Below are positions 1-5,517 of a DNA stretch of 6,110 nt, one piece after another. The position numbers and the translations under genes were made by a program. Source of the DNA: Candidatus Poseidoniaceae archaeon (GTDB lineage: Archaea > Thermoplasmatota > Poseidoniia > Poseidoniales > Poseidoniaceae). Below the pieces are notes generated by a model that had not been told where the DNA came from, did not search any database, and worked only from the letters and a program-made list of their open reading frames with translations. Location: contig DUHJ01000108.1 in NCBI GenBank assembly GCA_013330925.1, positions 4,917 to 11,026 on the forward strand, given 5' to 3'. Each line of letters begins with the position of its first letter. Position 1 is the first letter of the stretch.

Positions 1-84
1 TACCTCTACAACACGATGGAAGAAGCAGAAGGCCTCGTCGAGGCCCTCAGCCACGTGTTGGAACGTTTCGGAGGGTCGGCATGA
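1..84 (+). CDS. sufS: Cysteine desulfurase SufS, C-terminal end (partial)
   Basis: Only the last 27 codons are present; the gene enters from the left edge. The visible tail begins YLYNTMEEAEGLVEAL and ends FGGSA. The YNT.EE...LV.AL pattern is the usual C-terminal helix of SufS/CsdA-type PLP-dependent cysteine desulfurases, which remove sulfur from cysteine as an enzyme-bound persulfide. The PLP lysine and the active-site cysteine lie outside the window. The stop codon overlaps the start of sufE in an ATGA arrangement, which indicates translational coupling, and the sufE neighbour strongly supports the call despite the short remnant. Other class V aminotransferases end similarly, so the identification rests partly on context. 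Confidence 0.82.
   Translation, partial: YLYNTMEEAEGLVEALSHVLERFGGSA
70..75 (+). promoter_or_regulatory. Shine-Dalgarno site of sufE
   Basis: GGAGGG lies five bases before the ATG at 81, inside the end of sufS. It supports that start and shows that this genome uses SD-led internal operon genes. Confidence 0.7.
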
Positions 85-497
85 TCGCAGCCCCGTTGGC
101 CGAAGTGATCCAAGAGCTCGCCGACATCGAGGACCGGATGGAGCGCTTCGAGTTCATCTTCGACTTGGCCGAAGACATTCTTGCCTTGCCGATTGAGGCG
201 TGGACCGATGAAAACCGCGTCAAAGGCTGCCAGTCGCAAGCCCACCTCGAGGTGGGGCTCGAAGACGGGCATGTTCACCTCCGGGGTGGCGCCGACGCGA
301 GGTTGGTGCAGGGCCTGATGGGACTGTTGGCGCTGGGCATGCACGGTCAACCGCTCGAGGTCGCTCGAGCCATGACGGTGGACCACATCAAAGAAGCCGG
401 CGTGTTGAATTCCCTCACCCCGAGTCGTTCAAACGGCGTGCGCACGATGTTCGACATGATCATGCAGGAATTGGAGGCGATGAACCATGGTGAATGA
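81..497 (+). CDS. sufE: SufE family sulfur acceptor protein
   Basis: SufE takes the persulfide sulfur from SufS and passes it to the Fe-S scaffold, stimulating the desulfurase. The 138-residue length is typical of the family. The acceptor cysteine is Cys50 in VKGCQSQ, matching the family's V.GCQSQ motif. The second family hallmark, LTPSRSNGV, is at residues 112-120, and the N-terminal helix carries the usual pattern of the fold (residues 8-35). The ATG overlaps the sufS stop (ATGA) and is preceded by GGAGGG. The gene overlaps the following sufT by 11 bases, so sufS, sufE and sufT are almost certainly translated from one message. SufE is mainly a bacterial protein; in an archaeal genome it would imply acquisition from bacteria (inference). 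Nothing looks broken. Confidence 0.95.
   Translation: MIAAPLAEVIQELADIEDRMERFEFIFDLAEDILALPIEAWTDENRVKGCQSQAHLEVGLEDGHVHLRGGADARLVQGLMGLLALGMHGQPLEVARAMTVDHIKEAGVLNSLTPSRSNGVRTMFDMIMQELEAMNHGE
473..477 (+). promoter_or_regulatory. Shine-Dalgarno site of sufT
   Basis: GGAGG lies nine bases before the ATG at 487, inside the 3' end of sufE. It favours 487 over the in-frame alternatives further in. Confidence 0.65.
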
Positions 498-801
498 AGA
501 CGATGTGTTGAATGCCTTGCAAAGCGTGGAAGACCCTGAATTGGAAATCTCCATCGTTGAACTTGGCTTGGTGTACGCCGTTCGCCTCGAAGCCAAGGAC
601 GAGGGCCCGCACGCTGAAATCGACATGACCCTGACCAGTCCGGGGTGCCCGGCCGCGCCAGAAATCATGGCCGCAACGCACCGTGCCGCCCTCAGCAGCG
701 GCCTCAACTCGGTTCACGTGAACCTCGTGTGGACCCCTCGATGGGACCCGAGCGTCCACGCCAGCGAAGACGCTCGCATGGACATGGGCATCTGGGACTA
801 A
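487..801 (+). CDS. sufT: SufT / MIP18-family (DUF59) Fe-S cluster assembly protein
   Basis: This is a small protein of 104 residues with the complete DUF59/MIP18 signature. DPELEISIVELGLVY spans residues 16-30; the DPE and the LGLVY turn are family hallmarks. MTLTSPGCP is at residues 47-55, with the conserved Cys54. VWTPRWDPS is at residues 81-89, followed by the usual C-terminal SEDAR...GI (93-102). Family members act as accessory factors that help mature Fe-S proteins and are often encoded beside suf genes, as here directly after sufE. Its short length and Suf context fit SufT rather than the PaaD phenylacetate-hydroxylase subunit or an N-terminal domain of an Mrp/ApbC ATPase. The following gene starts about 10 bases after the TAA stop, which suggests the operon continues. 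Confidence 0.9.
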   Translation: MVNEDDVLNALQSVEDPELEISIVELGLVYAVRLEAKDEGPHAEIDMTLTSPGCPAAPEIMAATHRAALSSGLNSVHVNLVWTPRWDPSVHASEDARMDMGIWD

Positions 802-811
802 CGTCAGAGCC

Positions 812-1741
812 TTGAACCGAAGTCCTCCATCGCAAGCCGTGCGACGGGCGGGCGTGGCCTTGGACCTCCGAACCTTGCTTGCTGGCGAAGGCGTCGGTGA
901 CCTGCGAAAAGCGGCCTTCCGTTGGATTGACCTGCTGGCCGACCTCGGTCTTGGCCTCTGGCACGTCCCCTGCCTTGCCGCACGGGACGACGGCGGACTG
1001 CCGCTGACCGGCTTGGCCATCGACCCCGCCTTCCATCACGGTTTGGCGGCAGACGTGGACATTGACGACGAACACATCACAGCGTGGCTCAAGGAAGAAC
1101 CGTGGCGCGTTCACCACGCCGTGCATGCCACGCTCGCTGAATCCGAAGGCGACGATTGGCGCACGTGGCCGGATGCATACCGGCCCGAAGAGGGCAACCT
1201 CAGCGTCGAGGTGGATTCCAACCGGGTTCGGCATCATGCCGGCCTCCAACTCCAACTGGAGATCGGATGGAAGATGGTGCTGCACCACGCCAATTCACGC
1301 CAAGTCATCCTCGTGCTCGACGTCCCGACCGCAATGTCCCCACGCGCCGTGGAAGCATGGACGCAACAAGGGGAGGAGGCATGGCCTCATCGGGTGATGA
1401 CGACCGTTCGCCGCGCTCACGTCCTCGGTCTTGGCCCCGGCATGAACGCTGACCTCGTGGCCGCCCTACCAGACCTGCCGGTGGGCTTCGTCCTCCACGG
1501 TGAGGACCCCGGAGGTGCAGAACTGGGGCGCTTGCGTTGGTCCGACCGGCGCGACGGCGAGGGCGAAGCCAGTTTTGGACGCCTGACCGAGTCCAGCCAT
1601 GCCGACCTCCTTGCCCTGCTGGAGGGACCGGCCCGTTGGGTGGCGCCCTCCTTCCATTTCCTGACTTCGGAAAGCGCTCACCCCTTCGACCCCGACGTCC
1701 TCATGCCCTACGCCGTCGCTGCACATGAACGAGGTCGCTGA
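812..1741 (+). CDS. Shortened, divergent 4-alpha-glucanotransferase (GH77) homologue, probably inactive
   Basis: The N-terminal half resembles amylomaltase/MalQ. RRAGVALDLRTL followed by EGVGDLRKAAFRWIDLL (about residues 11-42) mirrors the family opening (AG.L..L.SL....GIGD....A..F.D.L). GLWHVPCL (48-55) sits where GQ.WQ.LPL is expected, and LTGLAIDPAFHH (65-76) replaces the S.FAGNP segment. WRTWPDAYR (116-124) matches the family's W..WP...R. QLQLEIGWKMVLHHA (146-160) with VILVLDVP (165-172) matches the Q..F..QW..L..YA...GI.I..D.P strand. After that the likeness fades: no RIDHF, AEDLG or THDNDT motif carrying the catalytic Asp/Glu/Asp is visible, and 309 residues is far short of the usual ~500. 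The start is TTG at 812, because the next in-frame candidate (GTG, 854) cuts into the conserved opening; no good SD is seen. The ROK glucokinase-like gene overlaps or abuts its 3' end. The family call is inference from motif order. A carbohydrate-binding or regulatory pseudoenzyme is plausible. Confidence 0.68.
   Translation: MNRSPPSQAVRRAGVALDLRTLLAGEGVGDLRKAAFRWIDLLADLGLGLWHVPCLAARDDGGLPLTGLAIDPAFHHGLAADVDIDDEHITAWLKEEPWRVHHAVHATLAESEGDDWRTWPDAYRPEEGNLSVEVDSNRVRHHAGLQLQLEIGWKMVLHHANSRQVILVLDVPTAMSPRAVEAWTQQGEEAWPHRVMTTVRRAHVLGLGPGMNADLVAALPDLPVGFVLHGEDPGGAELGRLRWSDRRDGEGEASFGRLTESSHADLLALLEGPARWVAPSFHFLTSESAHPFDPDVLMPYAVAAHERGR
1731..1735 (+). promoter_or_regulatory. Shine-Dalgarno site deciding the ROK kinase start
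   Basis: GAGGT ends seven bases before the ATG at 1743. The longer alternative, ATG at 1725, has no comparable site and would add only six residues before the MKAIGVDVGG opening. Confidence 0.55.
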
Positions 1742-1742
1742 C

Positions 1743-2477
1743 ATGAAGGCCATCGGCGTGGACGTTGGCGGAAGCGGTTGCAGGCTCGCCGTCGTGAACG
1801 TCCACACCGGTCGTATCGAAGGTGACGTTGAGCGGTTGTCGCACGACGTGGACACGCCGACGGAACCGATCTTGGACGCCTTGAGCACGGCCCTCAACCG
1901 CATGCCGGACCTGCCGGTCGGGCTTGGATTTCCTGGCCGGGTGCACGGTACGACCGTCCGCACCGCGCCCAACCTTCGCTCGACGTGGCCCGGCACCGAC
2001 CTCGCTGGGCGCCTCGCACGCCCGGACCTTGTGGTGCTCAACGACGCGGACGCGGCAGCGGTCGCAGAGGTGCGTCTTGGCTCAGCCGCAGGCGAGGCCG
2101 GCACGGTCCTCACCGTCACCGTAGGAACGGGGCTTGGAAGCGGGCTTCACCGAAACGGACGGCTCGTCCCCGGATGTGAATTCGGTTTGCTGCCTCATCC
2201 AACACGTGGCGACGTGCTGGAAACCCACGCCAGCGGGCGAGCGCGTGACGTGGAAGGACTCGACCTTGCCGCATGGGCGGACCGGTTCAACGAAGCCTTG
2301 GGCGTCATGGAGACCGCCGTTGACGCGGACCTCATCGTCGTGGGCGGAGGCATCACGGAACACTGGGAGGCCTTCGAAACACGGCTGCAGGCGAACGCAG
2401 CCGTACGAAAGGCCAGGTTCGGATCCGATGCGGGCGTGATTGGAGCGGCCTTGATGGCCGGTCACCTCAACGCTTGA
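1743..2477 (+). CDS. ROK-family sugar kinase, polyphosphate glucokinase-like
   Basis: This is a 244-residue actin-fold kinase whose best family match by eye is PPGK, which phosphorylates glucose with polyphosphate or ATP. Phosphate-1 loop GVDVGGSG is at residues 5-12. GLGFPG (60-65) and VRTAPNL (72-78) follow the PPGK pattern, as does the W.GTDL that comes next. VLNDADAAAVAE (98-109) contains the catalytic base Asp101. VTVGTGLGSGL (125-135) is the phosphate-2 loop and VVGGGI (199-204) the adenosine loop; DAGVIGAAL (229-237) closes the fold. The ROK zinc motif (C.CG..GC) is absent, as in PPGKs. The oddity is CEFGLL at 145-150, where E-x-G-H is expected, so the sugar-contacting His is Leu149. 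A start at 1743 is preferred on SD evidence; an ATG at 1725 would overlap the upstream gene by 17 bases. The 3' end overlaps the opposing DRG gene by 11 bases. The substrate is uncertain. Confidence 0.85.
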   Translation: MKAIGVDVGGSGCRLAVVNVHTGRIEGDVERLSHDVDTPTEPILDALSTALNRMPDLPVGLGFPGRVHGTTVRTAPNLRSTWPGTDLAGRLARPDLVVLNDADAAAVAEVRLGSAAGEAGTVLTVTVGTGLGSGLHRNGRLVPGCEFGLLPHPTRGDVLETHASGRARDVEGLDLAAWADRFNEALGVMETAVDADLIVVGGGITEHWEAFETRLQANAAVRKARFGSDAGVIGAALMAGHLNA

Positions 2478-3582
2478 CGACGATGGTGAGCAGGTCACCG
2501 TCCTTCAGCTGATGATCAAGACCCACACGCTGCCAATCGAATTTTGCGCTTGGTCCCTTGACCTTGCCGTAGCGGAATTTGCGCACAAAATCACGGTGCA
2601 ATTTCATGCAGATGGTCTCCACCGTCGAGGTGTCCTTGACGATGAGCGGTTCCTCAAGGTCGGCTTCGCCGCCTTGGGGCTTGAGGAACACGCGCATGAA
2701 GCCGAGGTTGTCGTAGATGAAATCCTTGAGTTCCTCAAGCCCTTGCTCCTTGAACGCAGAAATGCGCATGATGGGCCAGTCCTGTGGGAGCATGGACTCG
2801 GAGTGTTGCAGTTGATCCTCCGTGGCGATGTCGATCTTGTTGATGGCCACGACGGCCTTCTCGTACACGCGGTTCATGGCGAGCGCGTCCACGATTTGCT
2901 CCGCCGTGGTGTCGTGACGCAAGGTCACGATGGCGCTGGTGTAGCCGAAGGTGCGGATGATGGCACCCATCTCTTCGGGGGTCAGGTGGGTTTGCTCCAC
3001 CGTGGTCCTCACGTCGATGCCGCCCTTGTCCGAGCGGACGATGAACACCGGAGGTCGCTCTTCGTTCAGCCGGAGTCCGGCGTTGTGCAGCTCACGGTAC
3101 AGCACGTCGAAGTGGCCGTCTTGGAAGGGATCGACCACGAACAGGACCATGTCCGCTGCACGGATGACGCCGAGGATTTCCTTCCCGCGCCCTTTTCCCT
3201 CCGCTGCACCTTTGATCAGTCCCGGCAAGTCGAGGATCTGAATTTTGGCGCCACGGTGTTCCATCACACCAGGAATGCACGTCAGCGTGGTGAAGGCGTA
3301 GGAACCTGTTTCGGAATGCGCGTCCGTAACTTTGGAAATCAAGGTGGACTTTCCGACCGAAGGAAAACCGACCAGTGCCACCGTGGCGTCACCTGACTTA
3401 CGAACCTCGAAGCCCTTGCTTGGACCTGAGCTCCTCGCAGAGGCTGCGGCCTTTTCCTGCTTGAGTTTGAGTTGGGCAATCTTGGCTTTCAACTTCCCAA
3501 TGTGGGCGTTCGTGGCCTTGTTTTTCTGGGTCTTATGGATCTCATCCAAGAGCGCTTGAATCTGCTCCTGGATGGTCGCCAT
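2467..3582 (-). CDS. DRG-family GTPase with TGS domain (Obg/DRG superfamily)
   Basis: Developmentally regulated GTP-binding proteins are ribosome-associated GTPases found in archaea and eukaryotes and thought to act in translation. The 371-residue length is typical. An N-terminal Lys/Glu/Gln-rich helical segment (1-55) includes the conserved THK-like region K..QKNKATN..IG.LKAKI. The GTPase domain has G1 GFPSVGKST (72-80), switch I YAFTTLTCIPG (95-105), G3 DLPGLIKGA (118-126), G4 NKID (248-251) and G5 SAF (275-277). The strand MRVFLKPQGG (about 296-305) opens the C-terminal TGS domain, which ends DLLTIVVKR. All GTP-binding motifs look intact. The ATG at 3582 gives the expected MATIQEQIQ start, with no clear SD. 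It is a single-gene unit, convergent with the ROK gene and divergent from the next plus-strand gene. It is the best marker here for an archaeal host. Confidence 0.96.
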   Translation of the reverse strand: MATIQEQIQALLDEIHKTQKNKATNAHIGKLKAKIAQLKLKQEKAAASARSSGPSKGFEVRKSGDATVALVGFPSVGKSTLISKVTDAHSETGSYAFTTLTCIPGVMEHRGAKIQILDLPGLIKGAAEGKGRGKEILGVIRAADMVLFVVDPFQDGHFDVLYRELHNAGLRLNEERPPVFIVRSDKGGIDVRTTVEQTHLTPEEMGAIIRTFGYTSAIVTLRHDTTAEQIVDALAMNRVYEKAVVAINKIDIATEDQLQHSESMLPQDWPIMRISAFKEQGLEELKDFIYDNLGFMRVFLKPQGGEADLEEPLIVKDTSTVETICMKLHRDFVRKFRYGKVKGPSAKFDWQRVGLDHQLKDGDLLTIVVKR

Positions 3583-3683
3583 GCGTCGTCCCCGTGTGCG
3601 TGGTCCGCGAGTCAGGCTTCAACCTCACCCATGGAACAGGCCCGAGAGCGAGGCTTGAAACAGGCGAGGCACGCGCTCAGCGC
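3583..3683. other. Divergent intergenic region between the DRG gene and the Trp-rich unknown gene
   Basis: About 100 bases that should contain the promoters for both directions, if the plus-strand gene starts at 3684. I see no clear TATA/BRE element or inverted repeat. Two similar 12-mers, CATGGAACAGGC (3630-3641) and CTTGAAACAGGC (3654-3665), lie 24 bases apart. The plus-strand frame stays open back to a GTG at 3594, so part of this stretch could be coding. Confidence 0.45.
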
Positions 3684-4385
3684 ATGGGCCTCGAGTTGGT
3701 GCTCCTCCTCGTGGACCGACCACAGCTGGCCGACCTGCTCGAACGCACGTGGGAAGACGTGGACGCCGCGATGGACGCAGGGTCGCTCCGAGCAACGCGA
3801 CCCATGCAGGACGCCCGATTGGTGCGCCCCTTCGACATCGACGCAGAAGCCGAATGGCTCGATTGGTCCGAGGGCCGAAGCGATGCCGCACGGCATCTCC
3901 CGATCCGCGAAGCCTTGGCGACCTGCGAAGACGGCGAGGAAGGGTTGCTTCACCTCATGCGCTGGGCCAGCCCCGGAGCATGGGAGGTCTGGGAAGGTCG
4001 TGCTTTCCTCTATTTTGACGTCCTCCTTGGCCGTGAGGTGGCCCACGTGGACGACCTGTACGCCGAATCCACGTGGACCGAGATCCTCGCCGAAACAGGC
4101 AAACACACCGAGACCGAACTGGTCGAGGCCGTGGTGCTCGATTGGATGGGCCGACGAGAAGCACTTGGGGAAACCCTCGACGAGCACCGGGATCCTCGCA
4201 TCTTACCGACCCATGAGGCTCATGTACGAGCGACTGGGAGCCTGTCCCATGCGATTGGACGCCTTCAAAATGAGGCTGAACTCGTGGGCATCGTTGGCAG
4301 GGAACACCTGACGGCCACGGCGTGGGGACACGGTGCCTGGAACCTGACGGAGGTCCTTCAGCACGGGCTTCCTGCACCCGAATGA
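3684..4385 (+). CDS. Tryptophan-rich acidic protein of unknown function
   Basis: I do not recognise a family. From ATG 3684 the product has 233 residues, beginning MGLELVLLLVDRPQLADLLER. It is acidic, holds ten tryptophans (positions 23, 58, 61, 94, 100, 103, 131, 154, 214 and 219) and a single cysteine (Cys81). Helical stretches predominate, and there is no signal peptide or convincing membrane segment: the opening LVLLLV is short and followed by charged residues. The segment RWASPGAWEVWEGRAFLYFD (93-112) is the most distinctive part, and the C-terminus has GREHLTATAWGHGAWN (205-220). The reading frame remains open to a GTG at 3594, which would add 30 residues and leave only 11 bases to the divergent DRG start, so 3684 is preferred without a decisive SD. 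It precedes grpE by 37 bases and may share its message. Coding is supported by length, frame and codon pattern, not by homology. Confidence 0.72.
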   Translation: MGLELVLLLVDRPQLADLLERTWEDVDAAMDAGSLRATRPMQDARLVRPFDIDAEAEWLDWSEGRSDAARHLPIREALATCEDGEEGLLHLMRWASPGAWEVWEGRAFLYFDVLLGREVAHVDDLYAESTWTEILAETGKHTETELVEAVVLDWMGRREALGETLDEHRDPRILPTHEAHVRATGSLSHAIGRLQNEAELVGIVGREHLTATAWGHGAWNLTEVLQHGLPAPE

Positions 4386-4422
4386 CGACGGGTTGAAAGA
4401 CGGGAGCAGGCAGGCCACCACC

Positions 4423-4941
4423 ATGTCGGAAGACTCGCCTGAGGAGGAGACGGTCGAGGTGACCGTCGAAGAGCCCGAGGTTGAACCCGAGCCCGTTGAC
4501 CCGCTGACAGAAGCGCTTCAACGCGCCGAAACCGCAGAGAAAGAAATCGCCTACAAGGAGGCGGACCTGCAAAATGCCCGCAAGCGCTTCGCTCAAGACC
4601 GGGCAGACCTCGTCCGCTACGGTGCCCAGCACCTCGCACGACGCATGATCAGCGTGCTGCTTGACGTGGAACGGGGGTTGAGCACCACGGGGGACGACGA
4701 CGGTCCAGCCGCAGGCGCCCTCCGCCTCCTGCACGATCGTTTGATCGCCGAACTCAAGGCCGCAGGCGTGGTTCGCATCGAAGCCAAAGGCCATGCCTTC
4801 GACCCGTCGAAGATGGAAGCCATCACGACCGTACCGGCGTCCGACGAGCACCCTGCGGGCCAGGTGATCGAAGAACTCGAGGCGGGATTCATGCTTCACG
4901 ACCGCGTGTTGCAGGCCAGCCGTGTCGTCGTGGCCGCGTGA
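4423..4941 (+). CDS. grpE: GrpE, nucleotide exchange factor of DnaK
   Basis: GrpE releases ADP from DnaK (Hsp70) and resets the chaperone cycle. The product has 172 residues from ATG 4423. A disordered Glu/Pro/Val-rich N-terminus (1-27) precedes the long dimer helix (about 28-85, with NARKRFAQDRADLVRYG at 51-67). A helical region with LLHDRLIAELKAAGV (102-116) follows, then the C-terminal beta domain with the family signature: GHAFDPSKMEAI (123-134), VPASDEHPAGQVIEEL (137-152), G.MLHDRVLQASRVVV (155-170). It is slightly shorter than bacterial GrpE, mainly in the mid-helical region. A TTG at 4393 would add ten residues (MKDGSRQATT) but 4423 gives the usual acidic beginning. dnaK and dnaJ are not adjacent: upstream is an unknown gene, downstream the opposing nadM. 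GrpE in an archaeon belongs to the bacterial-type DnaK system acquired by transfer. Confidence 0.93.
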   Translation: MSEDSPEEETVEVTVEEPEVEPEPVDPLTEALQRAETAEKEIAYKEADLQNARKRFAQDRADLVRYGAQHLARRMISVLLDVERGLSTTGDDDGPAAGALRLLHDRLIAELKAAGVVRIEAKGHAFDPSKMEAITTVPASDEHPAGQVIEELEAGFMLHDRVLQASRVVVAA

Positions 4942-4942
4942 C

Positions 4943-5506
4943 TCAACCGACCACGGCGCCCTCGCGAAGCAAGGACAGCCGGTAGAGGGCATCGTGCTCA
5001 AGCATCCAAGCGATGACCGCCTCCGGGACGGTCGGTGAGAGAACCGTTCGTACCGCGTCGTCGTCGCCGACCGTGGAAAGCATGCGGGCCGTTTCCCGGA
5101 CGCGCCATCCTTCTCGGTCACGGCGGGCCTCCAAAGGAGCCCGAACCACGCTCCATCCCGATGCTTCGTAGAGCGCCGCGGTGCCTTCGTCCGAGGTGAG
5201 AAGGGTTCCCTCACCGTGAATCGAGGTCGCGTGCTCCACCCATGCGGGAGGGTCGTTGATGTCCGGGACGTGGCAGACCTTCAGACGGTGCTGTTCTTCT
5301 TCGCTGCACGCTGAGGCTGCCCATGCCCAGATCATCGCTTCACGTTCGTCCGCCGACCAGGGGTTTTGCATGGACGGCTCAGAGGCTGAGGAACCGATGG
5401 CGATCATCACGTCGTCGAGGCCTGCATGCCCCAACGCCGCTTCAACCAAGCCTGCATGCCCACGGTGAAAGGGTTGGAAGCGCCCCAGCACCACGGTGCG
5501 AGCCAT
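4943..5506 (-). CDS. nadM: NadM-like nicotinamide-nucleotide adenylyltransferase, divergent
   Basis: Archaeal NadM joins NMN and ATP to make NAD. The 187-residue product begins MARTVVLGRFQPFHRGH; GRFQPFHRGH (8-17) is the NadM nucleotidyltransferase signature, including the H..H of the HxGH motif. IGSSASEPSMQNPWSADERE.MI (37-59) and VPDINDPPAWVEH (80-92) follow the family order (IGS......P....ER..M; P.Q/D......W). The second half is unusual. Archaeal enzymes have an asparagine in the SGNPLV loop and a YSGTE.R motif near residue 130; here there is TSDEGTAALYEASGW (104-118) and RDREGWRVRETARML (129-143), lacking the SGT. The overall fold still matches, ending with P..V..W. helices. The ATG at 5506 is preceded by GAGGT that overlaps the stop of the upstream channel gene, so the two are an operon. 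The 3' end faces grpE with one base between. NMN activity is likely but not certain. Confidence 0.78.
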   Translation of the reverse strand: MARTVVLGRFQPFHRGHAGLVEAALGHAGLDDVMIAIGSSASEPSMQNPWSADEREAMIWAWAASACSEEEQHRLKVCHVPDINDPPAWVEHATSIHGEGTLLTSDEGTAALYEASGWSVVRAPLEARRDREGWRVRETARMLSTVGDDDAVRTVLSPTVPEAVIAWMLEHDALYRLSLLREGAVVG

Positions 5507-5512
5507 GCGAAA

Positions 5513-5517
5513 ACCTC
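5513..5517 (-). promoter_or_regulatory. Shine-Dalgarno site of the nadM-like gene
   Basis: On the minus strand TGAGGT reads as both the stop codon of the MscS gene (TGA, 5518-5516) and the SD (GAGGT), six bases before the ATG at 5506. This suggests coupled translation of the two genes. Confidence 0.6.

Noticed and set aside
460..1288. Two minus-strand open frames opposite sufT and the GH77-like gene
   Set aside because: They lie antisense to genes with clear family motifs and show no motifs of their own.
1725..1742. Upstream ATG for the ROK kinase
   Set aside because: ATG 1743 has a well-placed GAGGT and gives the normal start directly before the first phosphate loop; 1725 would add six residues and a longer overlap.
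2512..3396. Open frame of 294 codons on the plus strand, antisense to the DRG GTPase
   Set aside because: The DRG gene on the other strand has every GTPase motif and the TGS domain; the antisense product is a shadow rich in His/Val/Asp with no recognisable domain.
3472..4311. Plus-strand open frame (279 codons) overlapping the start of the DRG gene and the Trp-rich gene in another frame
   Set aside because: It crosses the divergent promoter region and the product is Ser/Arg/Pro/Trp-rich frame-shift-like sequence; the frame chosen for 3684-4385 has more protein-like composition and better spacing to grpE.
4393..4422. TTG start extending grpE by ten residues
   Set aside because: No SD ahead of it, and the ATG at 4423 gives the acidic disordered N-terminus usual for GrpE; it cannot be fully excluded.
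4939..4945. Possible terminator between grpE and the nadM-like gene
   Set aside because: Only one base separates the stops and I see no hairpin with a T-run on either strand.
3955..5214. Long open frame on the minus strand (419 codons) opposite the Trp-rich gene, grpE and the end of nadM
   Set aside because: It spans three well-supported genes, its product is rich in Arg/Gly/Pro low-complexity sequence with no motif, and such frames are expected antisense to GC-rich coding DNA.
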